A DNA stretch of 64,000 bases from Streptomyces sp. DH41 (GTDB lineage Bacteria > Actinomycetota > Actinomycetes > Streptomycetales > Streptomycetaceae), in contig NZ_JARVKY010000021.1 of the NCBI RefSeq assembly GCF_029813785.1, forward strand, positions 115,996-179,995, written 5' to 3'. Position 1 is the first letter of the stretch. Every line of letters starts with the position of its first letter. The notes under the pieces are model-generated. The model was not told the DNA's origin. It ran no database searches and worked only from the letters and a program-made list of their open reading frames with translations. Below are positions 7,286 to 16,369 of the stretch, in pieces. The position numbers and the translations under genes are program-made.

Positions 7286-9460
7286 ATGGAACGCATGGAG
7301 CACACGAGTAACGCGGATCTCCGGACAGCGGCCGACACGGTCCTCGCCCGCCTCGTCGGGGACGCCTCCGGCACCGCACGCCTGCGCGAGGACCAGTGGC
7401 GGGCGATCGAGGCGCTGGTCGCCGAGCGGCGCCGGGCCCTCGTCGTCCAGCGCACCGGGTGGGGCAAGTCCGCGGTCTACTTCGTGGCGACCGCGCTGCT
7501 GCGTGACCGCGGCGCCGGGCCCACGGTGATCGTCTCCCCGCTGCTCGCGCTCATGCGCAACCAGGTCGAGGCCGCGGCCCGGGCAGGCATCCGCGCCCGG
7601 ACCATCAACTCCTCCAACACCGAGGAGTGGGACTCGGTCCAGGACGAGATCGCCGCCGGCGAGGTCGACGTGCTCCTGGTGAGTCCCGAGCGGCTCAACA
7701 ACCCGGACTTCCGCGATCAGGTGCTGCCCAAGCTCTCCGCCGCGACCGGTCTGCTCGTGGTGGACGAGGCCCACTGCATCTCCGACTGGGGCCATGACTT
7801 CCGACCGGACTACCGGCGGCTGCGTACGATGCTCACCGATCTCCCGCCCGGCGTGCCGGTCCTGGCGACCACCGCCACCGCCAACGCGCGCGTGACCGCC
7901 GACGTGGCGGAGCAGCTCGGCACCGGCGGCACGTCGGACGCGCTGGTGCTGCGCGGCCCGCTGGACCGGGAGAGCCTCAGTCTGGGTGTGCTGCGACTGT
8001 CCGACGCCGCGCACCGGATGGCCTGGCTCGCCGACCACCTCCACGAGCTGCCGGGCTCCGGGATCATCTACACCCTCACCGTGGCCGCCGCCGAGGAGGT
8101 CACCGCCTTCCTGCGGCAGCGCGGCCACACCGTCGCCTCCTACACCGGCAAGACCGAGAACGCCGACCGGCAGCAGGCCGAGGACGACCTGCTCGCCAAC
8201 CGGGTCAAGGCACTGGTCGCCACGTCGGCGCTGGGCATGGGATTCGACAAGCCCGACCTGGGTTTCGTGGTGCATCTGGGTTCGCCCTCCTCCCCGATCG
8301 CGTACTACCAGCAGGTCGGTCGTGCCGGGCGTGGTGTCGAGCACGCGGAGGTGCTCCTGCTGCCGGGGAAGGAGGACGAGGCGATCTGGGAGTACTTCGC
8401 CTCGTTGGCCTTCCCGTCGGAGGACCTGGTGCGCCGCACGCTCGACATCCTCGCGCGGGCGGAACGCCCCTTGTCGCTGCCCGCGCTGGAGCCCCTGGTG
8501 GAGCTGCGCCGTTCCCGCCTGGAGACCATGCTCAAGGTTCTCGACGTGGACGGCGCGGTCAAGCGGGTCAAGGGAGGCTGGATCGCGACCGGGCAACCGT
8601 GGGCGTATGACGCGCAGCGGTACGACTGGGTGGCGCGGCAACGCAGAACCGAACAGCAGGCGATGCGCGACTACGCCTCGACGTCGGGTTGCCGGATGGA
8701 GTTCCTGCAACGCCAGCTGGACGACGAGGGGGCCAAACCCTGCGGCCACTGTGACAACTGCGCGGGCCCGCGCTTCACCGCGGACACCTCCCCCGCCGCT
8801 CTCGACGCCGCACGGGTCGACCTCGGTAGGGCAGGCGTCGAAGTGGAGCCCCGCCGCATGTGGCCGACCGGGCTTCCCGCGATCGGCGTCGACCTGAAGG
8901 GACGCATCCCGCCCGGTGAACAGGCCGGGCCCGGGCGGGCGTTGGGACGCCTGTCCGACATCGGCTGGGGCAACCGGCTGCGACCGATGCTCTCGGCTCA
9001 GGCGCCGGACGGCCCGGTACCGGACGATGTCGCGAAGGCCGTCGTCACGGTGCTGGCCGACTGGGCGAAGGGGCCCGGCGGCTGGGCCTCGGGAGCGGCC
9101 GACGGCGGGCCGCGTCCCGCCGGAGTGGTGACCGTGGCCTCGCGCACCCGGCCCCAACTGGTCCACTCCCTCGGCGCACGCATCGCCGAGGTCGGCAGGC
9201 TGCCGCTGCTCGGTTCGGTCGAGTACACGGGTGAGGCGCCCAGCGCGTCGCGCAGCAACAGCGCGCAGCGGCTCAAGGCACTCGACGGCGCGCTGACGGT
9301 GCCGCCCTCCCTCGCCGCCACACTCACCGGTCTCCAGGGCCCGGTCCTTCTCGTGGACGACTGCACCGAGACCGGCTGGACCCTCGCGGTGGCGGCCCGG
9401 CTGCTCCGCCGCGCGGGTGCGCAGGGAGTGTTGCCCATGGTCCTGGCCGTGCAGGGGTGA
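7286..9460 (+). CDS. RecQ-family DNA helicase fused to a phosphoribosyltransferase-like domain
   Basis: A 724-aa protein. Superfamily 2 helicase motifs are present: Walker A region QRTGWGKS (K61), DEAH at 160-163, and the second RecA domain with ALGMGFDKPD and QQVGRAGR. A zinc-binding RecQ module follows (Cys near 468 and CGHCDNC near 485-491). Instead of an HRDC domain, the C-terminal 150 residues contain LVDDCTETGWT near 689-699, the PRPP-loop signature of phosphoribosyltransferases. The helicase probably unwinds DNA in repair. The role of the added domain is unknown; it may bind a nucleotide. ATG at 7286 or 7295 are both possible and neither has a clear ribosome site. Confidence 0.85.
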   Translation: MERMEHTSNADLRTAADTVLARLVGDASGTARLREDQWRAIEALVAERRRALVVQRTGWGKSAVYFVATALLRDRGAGPTVIVSPLLALMRNQVEAAARAGIRARTINSSNTEEWDSVQDEIAAGEVDVLLVSPERLNNPDFRDQVLPKLSAATGLLVVDEAHCISDWGHDFRPDYRRLRTMLTDLPPGVPVLATTATANARVTADVAEQLGTGGTSDALVLRGPLDRESLSLGVLRLSDAAHRMAWLADHLHELPGSGIIYTLTVAAAEEVTAFLRQRGHTVASYTGKTENADRQQAEDDLLANRVKALVATSALGMGFDKPDLGFVVHLGSPSSPIAYYQQVGRAGRGVEHAEVLLLPGKEDEAIWEYFASLAFPSEDLVRRTLDILARAERPLSLPALEPLVELRRSRLETMLKVLDVDGAVKRVKGGWIATGQPWAYDAQRYDWVARQRRTEQQAMRDYASTSGCRMEFLQRQLDDEGAKPCGHCDNCAGPRFTADTSPAALDAARVDLGRAGVEVEPRRMWPTGLPAIGVDLKGRIPPGEQAGPGRALGRLSDIGWGNRLRPMLSAQAPDGPVPDDVAKAVVTVLADWAKGPGGWASGAADGGPRPAGVVTVASRTRPQLVHSLGARIAEVGRLPLLGSVEYTGEAPSASRSNSAQRLKALDGALTVPPSLAATLTGLQGPVLLVDDCTETGWTLAVAARLLRRAGAQGVLPMVLAVQG

Positions 9461-9742
9461 TCGCCCGCCGCGGGCGCGCTTCGCGGTACCGGAGTCCCGC
9501 ACGACTGCGGGTGGCGCGCCCCGCGCGTCACCCGGCTGTGCTCTGGGTAGGGATATAGGACGCGCATCGCCCGATAACGGTCGTCGGCCTCAATTGCTCG
9601 TTGCCGCATTCAAGTTCGACAGGAAGAATTGAAATCCGCTCCCCGCACGGCTCGTCCGTGATCCGGCAGGGCTTCACTGCGGTGCGCGCTCCCCCGAATC
9701 CGACCCCGCCCGCAGTGTGGGCGCGTAGCCGAAGGGAGGAAC

Positions 9743-10357
9743 GTGACCTTCGGATTCGCTCCGTCCTCGGCGGCGTCGTTGTCGTCGTCCGCCGCTTCCG
9801 CCACTCGCATGCTCGAACCAGCGGAGTGGGCCGCCGCCGGGATTCCGCTGCTGCGCAATCCGCGGGAGGTCGTCAGCGGGCTGCACTCGCGGCACCGCCC
9901 GAGGCCGGCGACCGCGATCGTGGCCGTACTCGATCCCGACGAACGACTGTGCGCGAGCGCCTCGTTCAGCAGCCGCCGGGCCCCGGCCGACGGGTGGATG
10001 TTCCGCAACTCGCTGCTCTCCCAGCTGCGCCGGGTCATCCCGCACGATCTGCGGCGTCGCACCCCGGTGCGTACCGCTGTGCTGCTCTACTGCCGTGAGG
10101 GCGACGCTCGTTGGACGGAAGAGGACGGCGCGTGGATGTGGGGGCTGCGGGACGCCTGCACGTTGCACGGGCTGCGCTGCGGCGCGTACATCACGCTGAC
10201 CCGTGACGGCTGGCAGGTCCTCGGCGAGGGCCGCGGCGGACGCCGGCCCAACGCGGCGTCCGTTCCTGAGCCGTTCTCCACGTCGGAAACGCCGTCACCG
10301 CCACCGCGCACCGGAGGGGTCGCCTCAGACGTGCTGCGCCGCGCGGCGGCTCGGTAG
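9743..10357 (+). CDS. conserved hypothetical protein
   Basis: A 204-aa protein from a GTG at 9743 with GGGAGGA just upstream. The core (about 20-150) has alternating hydrophobic strands (ATAIVAVLDPDERLCASASF, VRTAVLLYCREGDARW) suggestive of an alpha/beta fold. The Ser-rich start and Pro/Arg-rich end look disordered. I do not recognise the family. It is preceded by 282 bases with no gene, and is separated from the convergent gene by a candidate terminator. Confidence 0.7.
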   Translation: MTFGFAPSSAASLSSSAASATRMLEPAEWAAAGIPLLRNPREVVSGLHSRHRPRPATAIVAVLDPDERLCASASFSSRRAPADGWMFRNSLLSQLRRVIPHDLRRRTPVRTAVLLYCREGDARWTEEDGAWMWGLRDACTLHGLRCGAYITLTRDGWQVLGEGRGGRRPNAASVPEPFSTSETPSPPPRTGGVASDVLRRAAAR

Positions 10358-10495
10358 AGCCCCTCGGACACGGCGCGCTCCGGGATTACGCGGCGACGTC
10401 CGGGTCGTTGTCCAAGCGCACGAAAGCACCTGTCAACGCCCGTACGCCGCCCGGCGGACGCCGGCCGCCCGGGCACGCCCGAACCGCCGCCGTGC

Positions 10496-10520
10496 GGGGG
10501 CTGCCGGTCCGGCGGCCCCC
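10496..10520. terminator. GC-rich hairpin between convergent genes
   Basis: GGGGGC and GCCCCC outer arms enclose GCCGG and CCGGC inner arms around a very tight turn. It lies in the 202-bp gap between the rightward 204-aa gene and the leftward 210-aa gene and could stop both transcripts. Confidence 0.4.
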
Positions 10521-10559
10521 TGTGTCACACCGGCGCCCGCCGTGCACGGCGGAACGGGC

Positions 10560-11192
10560 TCAGACGCCCGCGCCCAGTACGGAGTTGATCCGCTGCGGGT
10601 CACCGCAGACGATCAGCAGGGCATCGGCTCGGGAGCGGGCCGCGGACAGGGCGGTGACAGCTGCGGCTTCGGGGCCGCCGTTGACCACGACCACGACCAC
10701 GGCCCGCGACGTGGCACGGTGCGCGACGCCGGCGTCCGCGTAGAAGACGTCGTCGCCCGCGTCGTGCTGCGCCCAGTAGGCGGCGTCGCCGAAGGACAGT
10801 TCGTGGGCGGCCCACGGGTGTGGTTCGCCGGTGGTGATCACCAGCACGTCGCCGGGGGTACGCCCGGAGTCCAGCAACAGGTCCACGGCCTCTTCCGCGG
10901 CGTCGAGCGCGCCGTCGGGAGTGGCGGGGATCAACTGGATCTGCGGGGCGGCCGGGGCGGCTGCCGGAGCAGCCGGACCGGACGGACCGGGTTTGGCCGC
11001 GGCCGTGTCGCGCGGCGCTCGTTGCGCCGGCGGCGCCGGCCGCACGGGGCCGGGACGACCGGGGCGCGGCGGAGCCGCGGGACGGGGGCCGGGTACGGGG
11101 CGGGGGGTCGACGCGGTGCGGCCGCTGGCCGGAGTGGCGCGGGGACCCTGGGCCTTCTCGTGAATCTGAGGCTCCTCGGGAATGAGAGGCAT
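10560..11192 (-). CDS. hypothetical protein with a helicase-tail-like C-terminus
   Basis: A 210-aa protein starting at the ATG at 11192 (MPLIPEEPQIHEKAQ), 68 bases downstream of rnhB and probably co-transcribed. Residues 20-85 are Pro/Ala/Arg-rich. From about 90 onwards a compact domain ends in AARSRADALLIVCGDPQRI, which resembles motif VI and the tail of UvrD-like superfamily 1 helicases (SRA..LLIV.GD), but there is no Walker A, so it cannot be a helicase itself. Upstream in-frame codons run into rnhB and were rejected as starts. Function unknown. Confidence 0.65.
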   Translation of the reverse strand: MPLIPEEPQIHEKAQGPRATPASGRTASTPRPVPGPRPAAPPRPGRPGPVRPAPPAQRAPRDTAAAKPGPSGPAAPAAAPAAPQIQLIPATPDGALDAAEEAVDLLLDSGRTPGDVLVITTGEPHPWAAHELSFGDAAYWAQHDAGDDVFYADAGVAHRATSRAVVVVVVNGGPEAAAVTALSAARSRADALLIVCGDPQRINSVLGAGV

Positions 11193-11260
11193 GAGCTGAT
11201 ATTTATCAAACGTTGGTGCGGCTCGCGTCGGCGGGTGGCACATGCCTGCGAGTGGAACCG

Positions 11261-11962
11261 TCAGAAATCGAATCCGAGCTGACCCTCGATTTCCGGAACG
11301 CTTCCGTCCACCCAACTGCGGACCTTCTTGAGGTGCCGCCACTGGGGCAGCGCATCAAGATACGCCCACGACAACCGGTGGTGCGGGGTGGGCCCCCGCT
11401 CCGCCAGTGCGGCCTTGTGCACGGGCGACGGATACCCGGCGTTGTCCGCGAAACCGAAGTCTGCATGGTCGATACCCAGTTCGGCCATCATTTTGTCGCG
11501 CTGGACCTTGGCGAGCACCGAAGCCGCCGCGACAGCCACGCAGGACTGGTCTCCCTTGATCACCGTACGGACCTGCCAAGGCGCCCCGAGATAGTCGTGC
11601 TTGCCGTCGAGGATGACGGCGTCGGGGCGGATCGGCAGGGTTTCCAGGGCACGCACCGCCGCCAGTCGCAGCGCCGCGGTCATCCCCAGTGCGTCGATCT
11701 CCTCCGGAGAGGCGTGCCCCAGGGTGTAGGACGTCACCCAGGTCCGCAGCTCCGCGGCGAGCGCGGTGCGCCGCTTGATGGTGAGCAGCTTGGAGTCGGT
11801 GAGGCCGGCCGGGGGCCGACGCAGTCCGGTGATCGCGGCACAGACGGTGACCGGACCGGCCCACGCACCGCGCCCCACCTCGTCGACACCGGCAATGACC
11901 TTCGCTCCGGTCGTGGCGCGGAGTGAGCGCTCGACGGTGTGAGTAGGTGGTTCGTACGGCAT
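11261..11962 (-). CDS. rnhB: ribonuclease HII
   Basis: A 233-aa protein of normal length for RNase HII, which nicks RNA-DNA hybrids 5' of ribonucleotides. The hallmark AGVDEVGRGAWAGPV (24-38) gives catalytic D27 and E28; D119 (VILDGKHD) and D138 (KGDQS) complete the acidic site, followed by AAASVLAKVQRD. It starts at the ATG at 11962 and is followed at short distance by the unknown 210-aa gene. Its role would be removal of misincorporated ribonucleotides and primer RNA. Confidence 0.96.
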   Translation of the reverse strand: MPYEPPTHTVERSLRATTGAKVIAGVDEVGRGAWAGPVTVCAAITGLRRPPAGLTDSKLLTIKRRTALAAELRTWVTSYTLGHASPEEIDALGMTAALRLAAVRALETLPIRPDAVILDGKHDYLGAPWQVRTVIKGDQSCVAVAAASVLAKVQRDKMMAELGIDHADFGFADNAGYPSPVHKAALAERGPTPHHRLSWAYLDALPQWRHLKKVRSWVDGSVPEIEGQLGFDF

Positions 11963-12042
11963 GGCGTCCTTAGCCTACGCCGCCCCGAACGCCCGGCGAC
12001 ACCCCGGTCCCCGAACAGGACCCGGACCCGCGGAGCCCGGGA

Positions 12043-12663
12043 TCAGATGCCCTCCGGTCGCAGCAGCGGAACCATCAATTGGTCGATCATCTCCTCGATC
12101 TCCTGGTCCGCCAATTCACTTCCACAAACTTTTGATCGATACATCATCATCGCGGGGAGTGCGTCGAAGACGTATCCGTTCGCCGCGTCCCGCCGGACCT
12201 CACCCCGCTCCATTCCGCGGTTGATGACCTCGCGGAGCATCGTGAGGGTCGGCTCGATCACCCCGTCGACGATCACCGCGTGGAAACGCTCCGCCTGCAC
12301 GCTGTCGCATTCGTGAATCACCGCTCGCAACGCGAACCCAGGACGGGAGAACATCGCGTCGCGCGCCCTGAGGCACAGCGCCAGGAGATCCTCGCGCACG
12401 CTCCCGAGATCGGGCACCGTGTCGAAACGCGGCAGCCCGGACCGCAGCGCGTCCGCGACGAGGTCCTCCTTGGACGGCCAGCGGCGGTAGACCGCCGCCT
12501 TGCCGGTCTGGGCTCCGGCGGCCACACCCTCCATCGTCAGGCCGTTCCAGCCGACGGTGCCGAGCTGTTCCAGCGCGGCGTCGAGGATGGCGCGTTCGAG
12601 GACTGCGCCACGTCGGCGGGAGGGCGTCCGGGCGGAGGCGGCCGCCCAGTGCGAAGCAACCAT
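12043..12663 (-). CDS. TetR-family transcriptional repressor
   Basis: A 206-aa protein from the ATG at 12663 (MVASHWAAASARTPS). The N-terminal helix-turn-helix is clear (ILDAALEQLGTVGWNGLTMEGVA, then TGKAAVYRRWPSKEDLV). The C-terminal ligand domain is all-helical. It is divergent from a 14-helix MFS exporter, and two identical-arm palindromes sit in the gap, so it very likely represses the exporter and itself until a drug-like ligand binds. A longer form starting at a GTG at 12747 is possible but would be unusually extended. Confidence 0.9.
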   Translation of the reverse strand: MVASHWAAASARTPSRRRGAVLERAILDAALEQLGTVGWNGLTMEGVAAGAQTGKAAVYRRWPSKEDLVADALRSGLPRFDTVPDLGSVREDLLALCLRARDAMFSRPGFALRAVIHECDSVQAERFHAVIVDGVIEPTLTMLREVINRGMERGEVRRDAANGYVFDALPAMMMYRSKVCGSELADQEIEEMIDQLMVPLLRPEGI

Positions 12664-12759
12664 GTCGAGGGTCTCCAGAGAGCGGGGAAAGCGGTCTTTC
12701 GGGGGCAGGAGGCGCGCCGCGCGGCCACGACGGGGGACGAGTCGCACGGCAGCACAACA

Positions 12760-12779
12760 AGTGAACGCTTGCGTTCACT
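12760..12779. promoter_or_regulatory. TetR operator O1
   Basis: Nine-base arms AGTGAACGC and GCGTTCACT flank TT. It is identical in its arms to O2, 48 bp away. It overlaps the likely -35 (TTGCGT, 12769-12774) of the MFS gene promoter; the -10 is TAACGT at 12793-12798, with an 18-bp spacer. Confidence 0.85.
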
Positions 12780-12807
12780 GTCGGGGAGTCACTAACGTCG
12801 AGGCAAC

Positions 12808-12827
12808 AGTGAACGCGAGCGTTCACT
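12808..12827. promoter_or_regulatory. TetR operator O2
   Basis: The same AGTGAACGC and GCGTTCACT arms flank GA. It lies just downstream of the proposed start point of the MFS transcript, so binding would block elongation or initiation. Confidence 0.85.
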
Positions 12828-12850
12828 AAGTCATTCGTGGGGGACACATA

Positions 12851-14398
12851 GTGGCAACCTCTTCTCTCATCCCAGACCAGAAGCCGGGAGCGGCCCGCCG
12901 GGAGGGGCGTCCCGGTATCGCGCTCACCGTCATCGCGGCCTGCCAGCTCATGGTGGTACTCGACGCGACGATTGTGAACATCGCCCTCCCGCACATTCAA
13001 GAGGCACTCAGCTTCAGCACCACCGACCTCACCTGGGTCGTCAGTGCCTACACACTCACCTTCGGCGGTCTGCTCCTGCTCGGCGGCCGAGCCGGTGACA
13101 TCCTCGGCCGCCGCAGGGTCTTCATGAGCGGCATCCTGCTGTTCACCTTCGCCTCGCTGCTCGGTGGCTTCGCCCAGGAACCCTGGCAGCTGCTGGCGGC
13201 GCGCGTCCTGCAAGGTGTGGGAGGCGCGATCGCGTCGCCCACGTCCCTGGCGCTCATAACCACCACCTTCCCCGAAGGGCCGGAACGCAACCGGGCCTTC
13301 GGCGTCTTCGCCGCCGTGTCCGCGGGCGGCGGTGCCATAGGCCTGCTGGCCGGCGGCATGCTCACCGAGTGGCTCGACTGGCGCTGGGTGCTCTTCGTCA
13401 ACGTGCCGATCGGCGTACTGATCGCCGTGCTCACCCCGCTGTACATCAGCGAGTCCGAGCGGCACTCCGGACGCTTCGACATCGCCGGGGCGGTGACCTC
13501 CACGACGGGTATGGCCTCCCTCGTCTACGGCTTCATCCGCGCCGCCGACGAGGGCTGGCGGGACGGCCTGACCATCGGATCCTTCGCGGCCTCGGTGGTC
13601 CTGCTGCTGTCCTTCGCGTTCATCGAGTCGCGGGCCAAGGAGCCGATCACACCCTTGCGGATGTTCGCCGACCGCAACCGCTCCGGCACCTACGTGATCA
13701 TGCTGAGCCTGGCCGCGGCGATGTTCGGCATGTTCTTCTACATCGTCCTGTTCGTGCAGAACGTACTGGGCTACACCCCCATCCAGGCCGGCCTGGCCTT
13801 CCTGCCGGTCACGGTGGTGATCGCGCTCGGTGCGGGCCTGTCGCAGCGGTTCCTGCCCGTGTTCGGCCCGAAGCCGTTCATGCTCGTGGGGTCGATGCTC
13901 GCCGCGATCGGGCTCGGCTGGCAGGCCCTGATCAGCTCCGACAGCTCCTACGTCGGCGGCGTCCTCGGGCCGATGCTGATCTTCGGATTCGGCATGGGAC
14001 TGAACTTCGTGACGCTGACGCTGACCGCGGTCTCCGGGGTCGCCCAGCACGAGGCGGGCGCGGCGTCCGGCCTGCTCAACGCGATGCAGCAGGTGGGCGG
14101 CTCGATCGGCCTCGCCATTCTGACGACGGTGTTCGGCACGGCCACCAAGAACGAGGCGGAGAAGCAGGGGGCGGACTTCCTCACCAACGGCTCGGCGGAA
14201 CAGAAGGCGGAGTTCGCCCAGACGCACCAGCTGCCGGCGCCATGGGGTCACGAAGTACTGGCGCAGGGCATCTCCGCGGCCTTCGTTCCGGCTGCCGCGA
14301 TGGCCGTGCTCGCCCTGGCCACGGCATGGCTGGTCATCCGGGTGCGCAAGAGCGACCTGGAGGCCCTGTCCGGCTCGGCCGGACCGGGGATGGGCTGA
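12851..14398 (+). CDS. DHA2-family (14-helix) MFS multidrug exporter
   Basis: A 515-aa protein with about 14 hydrophobic segments. Motifs of the EmrB/QacA group are visible: LDATIVNIALPHIQ in helix 1, a GGRAGDILGRRRVF loop, and QGVGGAIASPTSLALI in the fourth-fifth helix region. It would pump hydrophobic drugs out in exchange for protons. It starts at the GTG at 12851. The divergent TetR gene and two perfect operators make it a drug-inducible efflux unit. The substrate cannot be read from sequence. Confidence 0.93.
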   Translation: MATSSLIPDQKPGAARREGRPGIALTVIAACQLMVVLDATIVNIALPHIQEALSFSTTDLTWVVSAYTLTFGGLLLLGGRAGDILGRRRVFMSGILLFTFASLLGGFAQEPWQLLAARVLQGVGGAIASPTSLALITTTFPEGPERNRAFGVFAAVSAGGGAIGLLAGGMLTEWLDWRWVLFVNVPIGVLIAVLTPLYISESERHSGRFDIAGAVTSTTGMASLVYGFIRAADEGWRDGLTIGSFAASVVLLLSFAFIESRAKEPITPLRMFADRNRSGTYVIMLSLAAAMFGMFFYIVLFVQNVLGYTPIQAGLAFLPVTVVIALGAGLSQRFLPVFGPKPFMLVGSMLAAIGLGWQALISSDSSYVGGVLGPMLIFGFGMGLNFVTLTLTAVSGVAQHEAGAASGLLNAMQQVGGSIGLAILTTVFGTATKNEAEKQGADFLTNGSAEQKAEFAQTHQLPAPWGHEVLAQGISAAFVPAAAMAVLALATAWLVIRVRKSDLEALSGSAGPGMG

Positions 14399-14670
14399 CG
14401 GTACGGCGCGGGCCGGGCGGGGTCCGGCGGCGGGCGCGCGTGACGCCTGCCGCCGGCCCCCGCCCGGCCGGCTTCCGGCAAACGGCACACCCCACCGGGC
14501 CAACGGCACGGACAACAGCAACGCGACGACAGCCGCCGTCAGAAGCTCCATCACCTGAGCCACCCCCTCGCGACACTCCCGGCACCCTGCGGGGCTCATG
14601 CCTCCCACAGCGGATGTCACGACAACGAACAGCCGGTCACGGAGAGTTCCCGCCGTATACGGAGAGTGGG

Positions 14671-15576
14671 CTAGGCCGACACCGTCATCCACCCGGGCAG
14701 CGCTTCGACCCGCCCCGCCCACTCGGCCGGCGGCGCCCCCGCCCGGTCGGCGGCGACCACCCCGCCCACGATCGCGCAGGTCGTGTCCACATCCCCGCCG
14801 ACCTGTGCGGTCGTCCAGAAAGCGCGCTCGTAACTCCCGAGGGCGCGCGCCGCGGACCAGAGGGCGAAGGGAACCGTGTCGTGGGCGGTCGTACGCCTGC
14901 CGCAGCCCAGTACCGCCGCGACCGTGGTCGCGTCGCCGTAGTCGAGCATGTCCCGGGCGCGTCGCAGCCCGGCGCCGACCGCGCTCTTGGGTACCAGGGC
15001 GACGACACCGTCGAGGAGGGCGTGCGGGGTGGGTGGGCCGGCGGGATCCGCGACCAGGGCCGCGGCCGCGGCGACCGCCATGGCGCCGACCACCGCCTCA
15101 CGGTGCTGATGCGTGGGGTAGGCGGAGATCTCCGCCTGGTGGGTCGCCTGCTCCGGGTCGTCCGCGTACCAGGCGCCGAGCGGCGCGATACGCATCGCCG
15201 CACCGTTGCCCCAGGATCCCTGACCGTTGAACAGCGCGGCGGCGAGCTCGCGCCAGTCACCGCCTTCCCGGACCAGCCGCAGCAGCCGGTTGACGGCGGG
15301 GCCGTAGCCGCGGTCGAAGTCGTGGTGCCGGGCGAAGGAGAGCGCCAGCGCGTCCTGGTCGACGCGGTGGTGGGTGGCCAGGACGGAGACCACGGAGCAG
15401 GCCATCTCCGTGTCGTCCGTCCACTGCCAGGTACCGGGAGGCAGCTCGCGGCGTTTCAGCAGCGGGTAGTTCGCGGGCACGAAGAACTGTGAGCCCAGCG
15501 CGTCACCGACCGACAGTCCGCGCAGGCTGGACAGGGCCCGGTCCAGGCGCCCGTCAGGAGATGAATGAGCGGTCAT
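14671..15576 (-). CDS. ADP-ribosylglycohydrolase family protein
   Basis: A 301-aa all-helical enzyme. The metal-binding motifs of the DraG/ARH family are intact: GLSVGDALGSQF near the start, WTDDTEMA at about 51-58, GSWGNGAAMR in the middle and GGDVDTTCAIVGG near the C-terminus, giving the Asp residues that bind two Mg ions. It would remove ADP-ribose from proteins or small molecules. It lies 12 bases downstream of the histidine phosphatase gene, so the two are probably one operon. The 272-bp gap to the convergent MFS gene contains nothing clear. Confidence 0.93.
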   Translation of the reverse strand: MTAHSSPDGRLDRALSSLRGLSVGDALGSQFFVPANYPLLKRRELPPGTWQWTDDTEMACSVVSVLATHHRVDQDALALSFARHHDFDRGYGPAVNRLLRLVREGGDWRELAAALFNGQGSWGNGAAMRIAPLGAWYADDPEQATHQAEISAYPTHQHREAVVGAMAVAAAAALVADPAGPPTPHALLDGVVALVPKSAVGAGLRRARDMLDYGDATTVAAVLGCGRRTTAHDTVPFALWSAARALGSYERAFWTTAQVGGDVDTTCAIVGGVVAADRAGAPPAEWAGRVEALPGWMTVSA

Positions 15577-15588
15577 CGCCCTGCCACT

Positions 15589-16248
15589 CTATCCGGTGAT
15601 CCCGTACGGTTCCGGATCTCGCCAGCGTTCGAATGGGCGGTCGAGGGTGTACCTGCCGTCCTCACCGAGAACGAGCATCCGCATCTCGCCGTTCCCCGGG
15701 TTCGACAGCGACTCGAATTCCGCGACCGTCCAGTGGAACCACCGCATGCAGAACAGCCGCATCGCCAGGCCGTGGGTCACCAGGAGGACGTTCGGCGGGT
15801 GGTCGGGGTCCTCGAAGCTGCGGAACAGGCTCTCCAGGAAGCCGCCGACCCGGTCGTACACGTCGGCACCGGACTCGCCCTGGGCGAAGCGGTAGAAGAA
15901 GTGGCCGTAAGCGTCCCGGTAGGCCTTCTGCAGGCGCACGTCGTCGCGGTCCTGCCAGTTGCCCCAGTCCTGCTCACGCAGCCGGGGCTCCTCCCGTATC
16001 CGTATGAGCCCGGGGTCGAGGCGGAAGGCGCGCAGCGTCTCGTGGGTCCGCCGGTACGGGGAGACGTACACGCTGACCCGCTCGCGGCCGAACACCTCAC
16101 GCAGCCCCTTGCCCGTCTCCTCCGCCTCCGCCCGGCCCCGCTCGGTGAGCGCCAGTGCGTGGTCGGGTTCGCGCTCGTACACGGAGTCATCGACATTGCC
16201 CGTCGACTCGCCGTGCCGGACAAGAACGATGCGCCGTGGTCGTGCCAT
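15589..16248 (-). CDS. histidine phosphatase (phosphoglycerate-mutase-like)
   Basis: A 219-aa protein with the RHG signature at the start (IVLVRHGESTGN), YVSPYRRTHET in the middle and VLLVTHGLAMR providing the second catalytic His. The first His would carry the phosphate. Substrates in this broad family range from sugar phosphates to cofactors and proteins, and are not predictable here. It is the first gene of a pair with the ADP-ribosylglycohydrolase. Confidence 0.92.
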   Translation of the reverse strand: MARPRRIVLVRHGESTGNVDDSVYEREPDHALALTERGRAEAEETGKGLREVFGRERVSVYVSPYRRTHETLRAFRLDPGLIRIREEPRLREQDWGNWQDRDDVRLQKAYRDAYGHFFYRFAQGESGADVYDRVGGFLESLFRSFEDPDHPPNVLLVTHGLAMRLFCMRWFHWTVAEFESLSNPGNGEMRMLVLGEDGRYTLDRPFERWRDPEPYGITG

Positions 16249-16369
16249 GCCAGAACCCTAGATCGAGACGGCCGGAACCCAGCAGTCGGACGGGCCCCAT
16301 ACGGCGTACGTCACACAGTTTCCCCATCGGGGTCGCCACACGTCGACACCAGGACGGCCGGTCCGGACA

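Noticed and set aside
12200..14722. Leftward long frame across the TetR and MFS genes
   Set aside because: Composition is His/Gln/Gly-rich and it contradicts the clear TetR and MFS genes on the correct frames.
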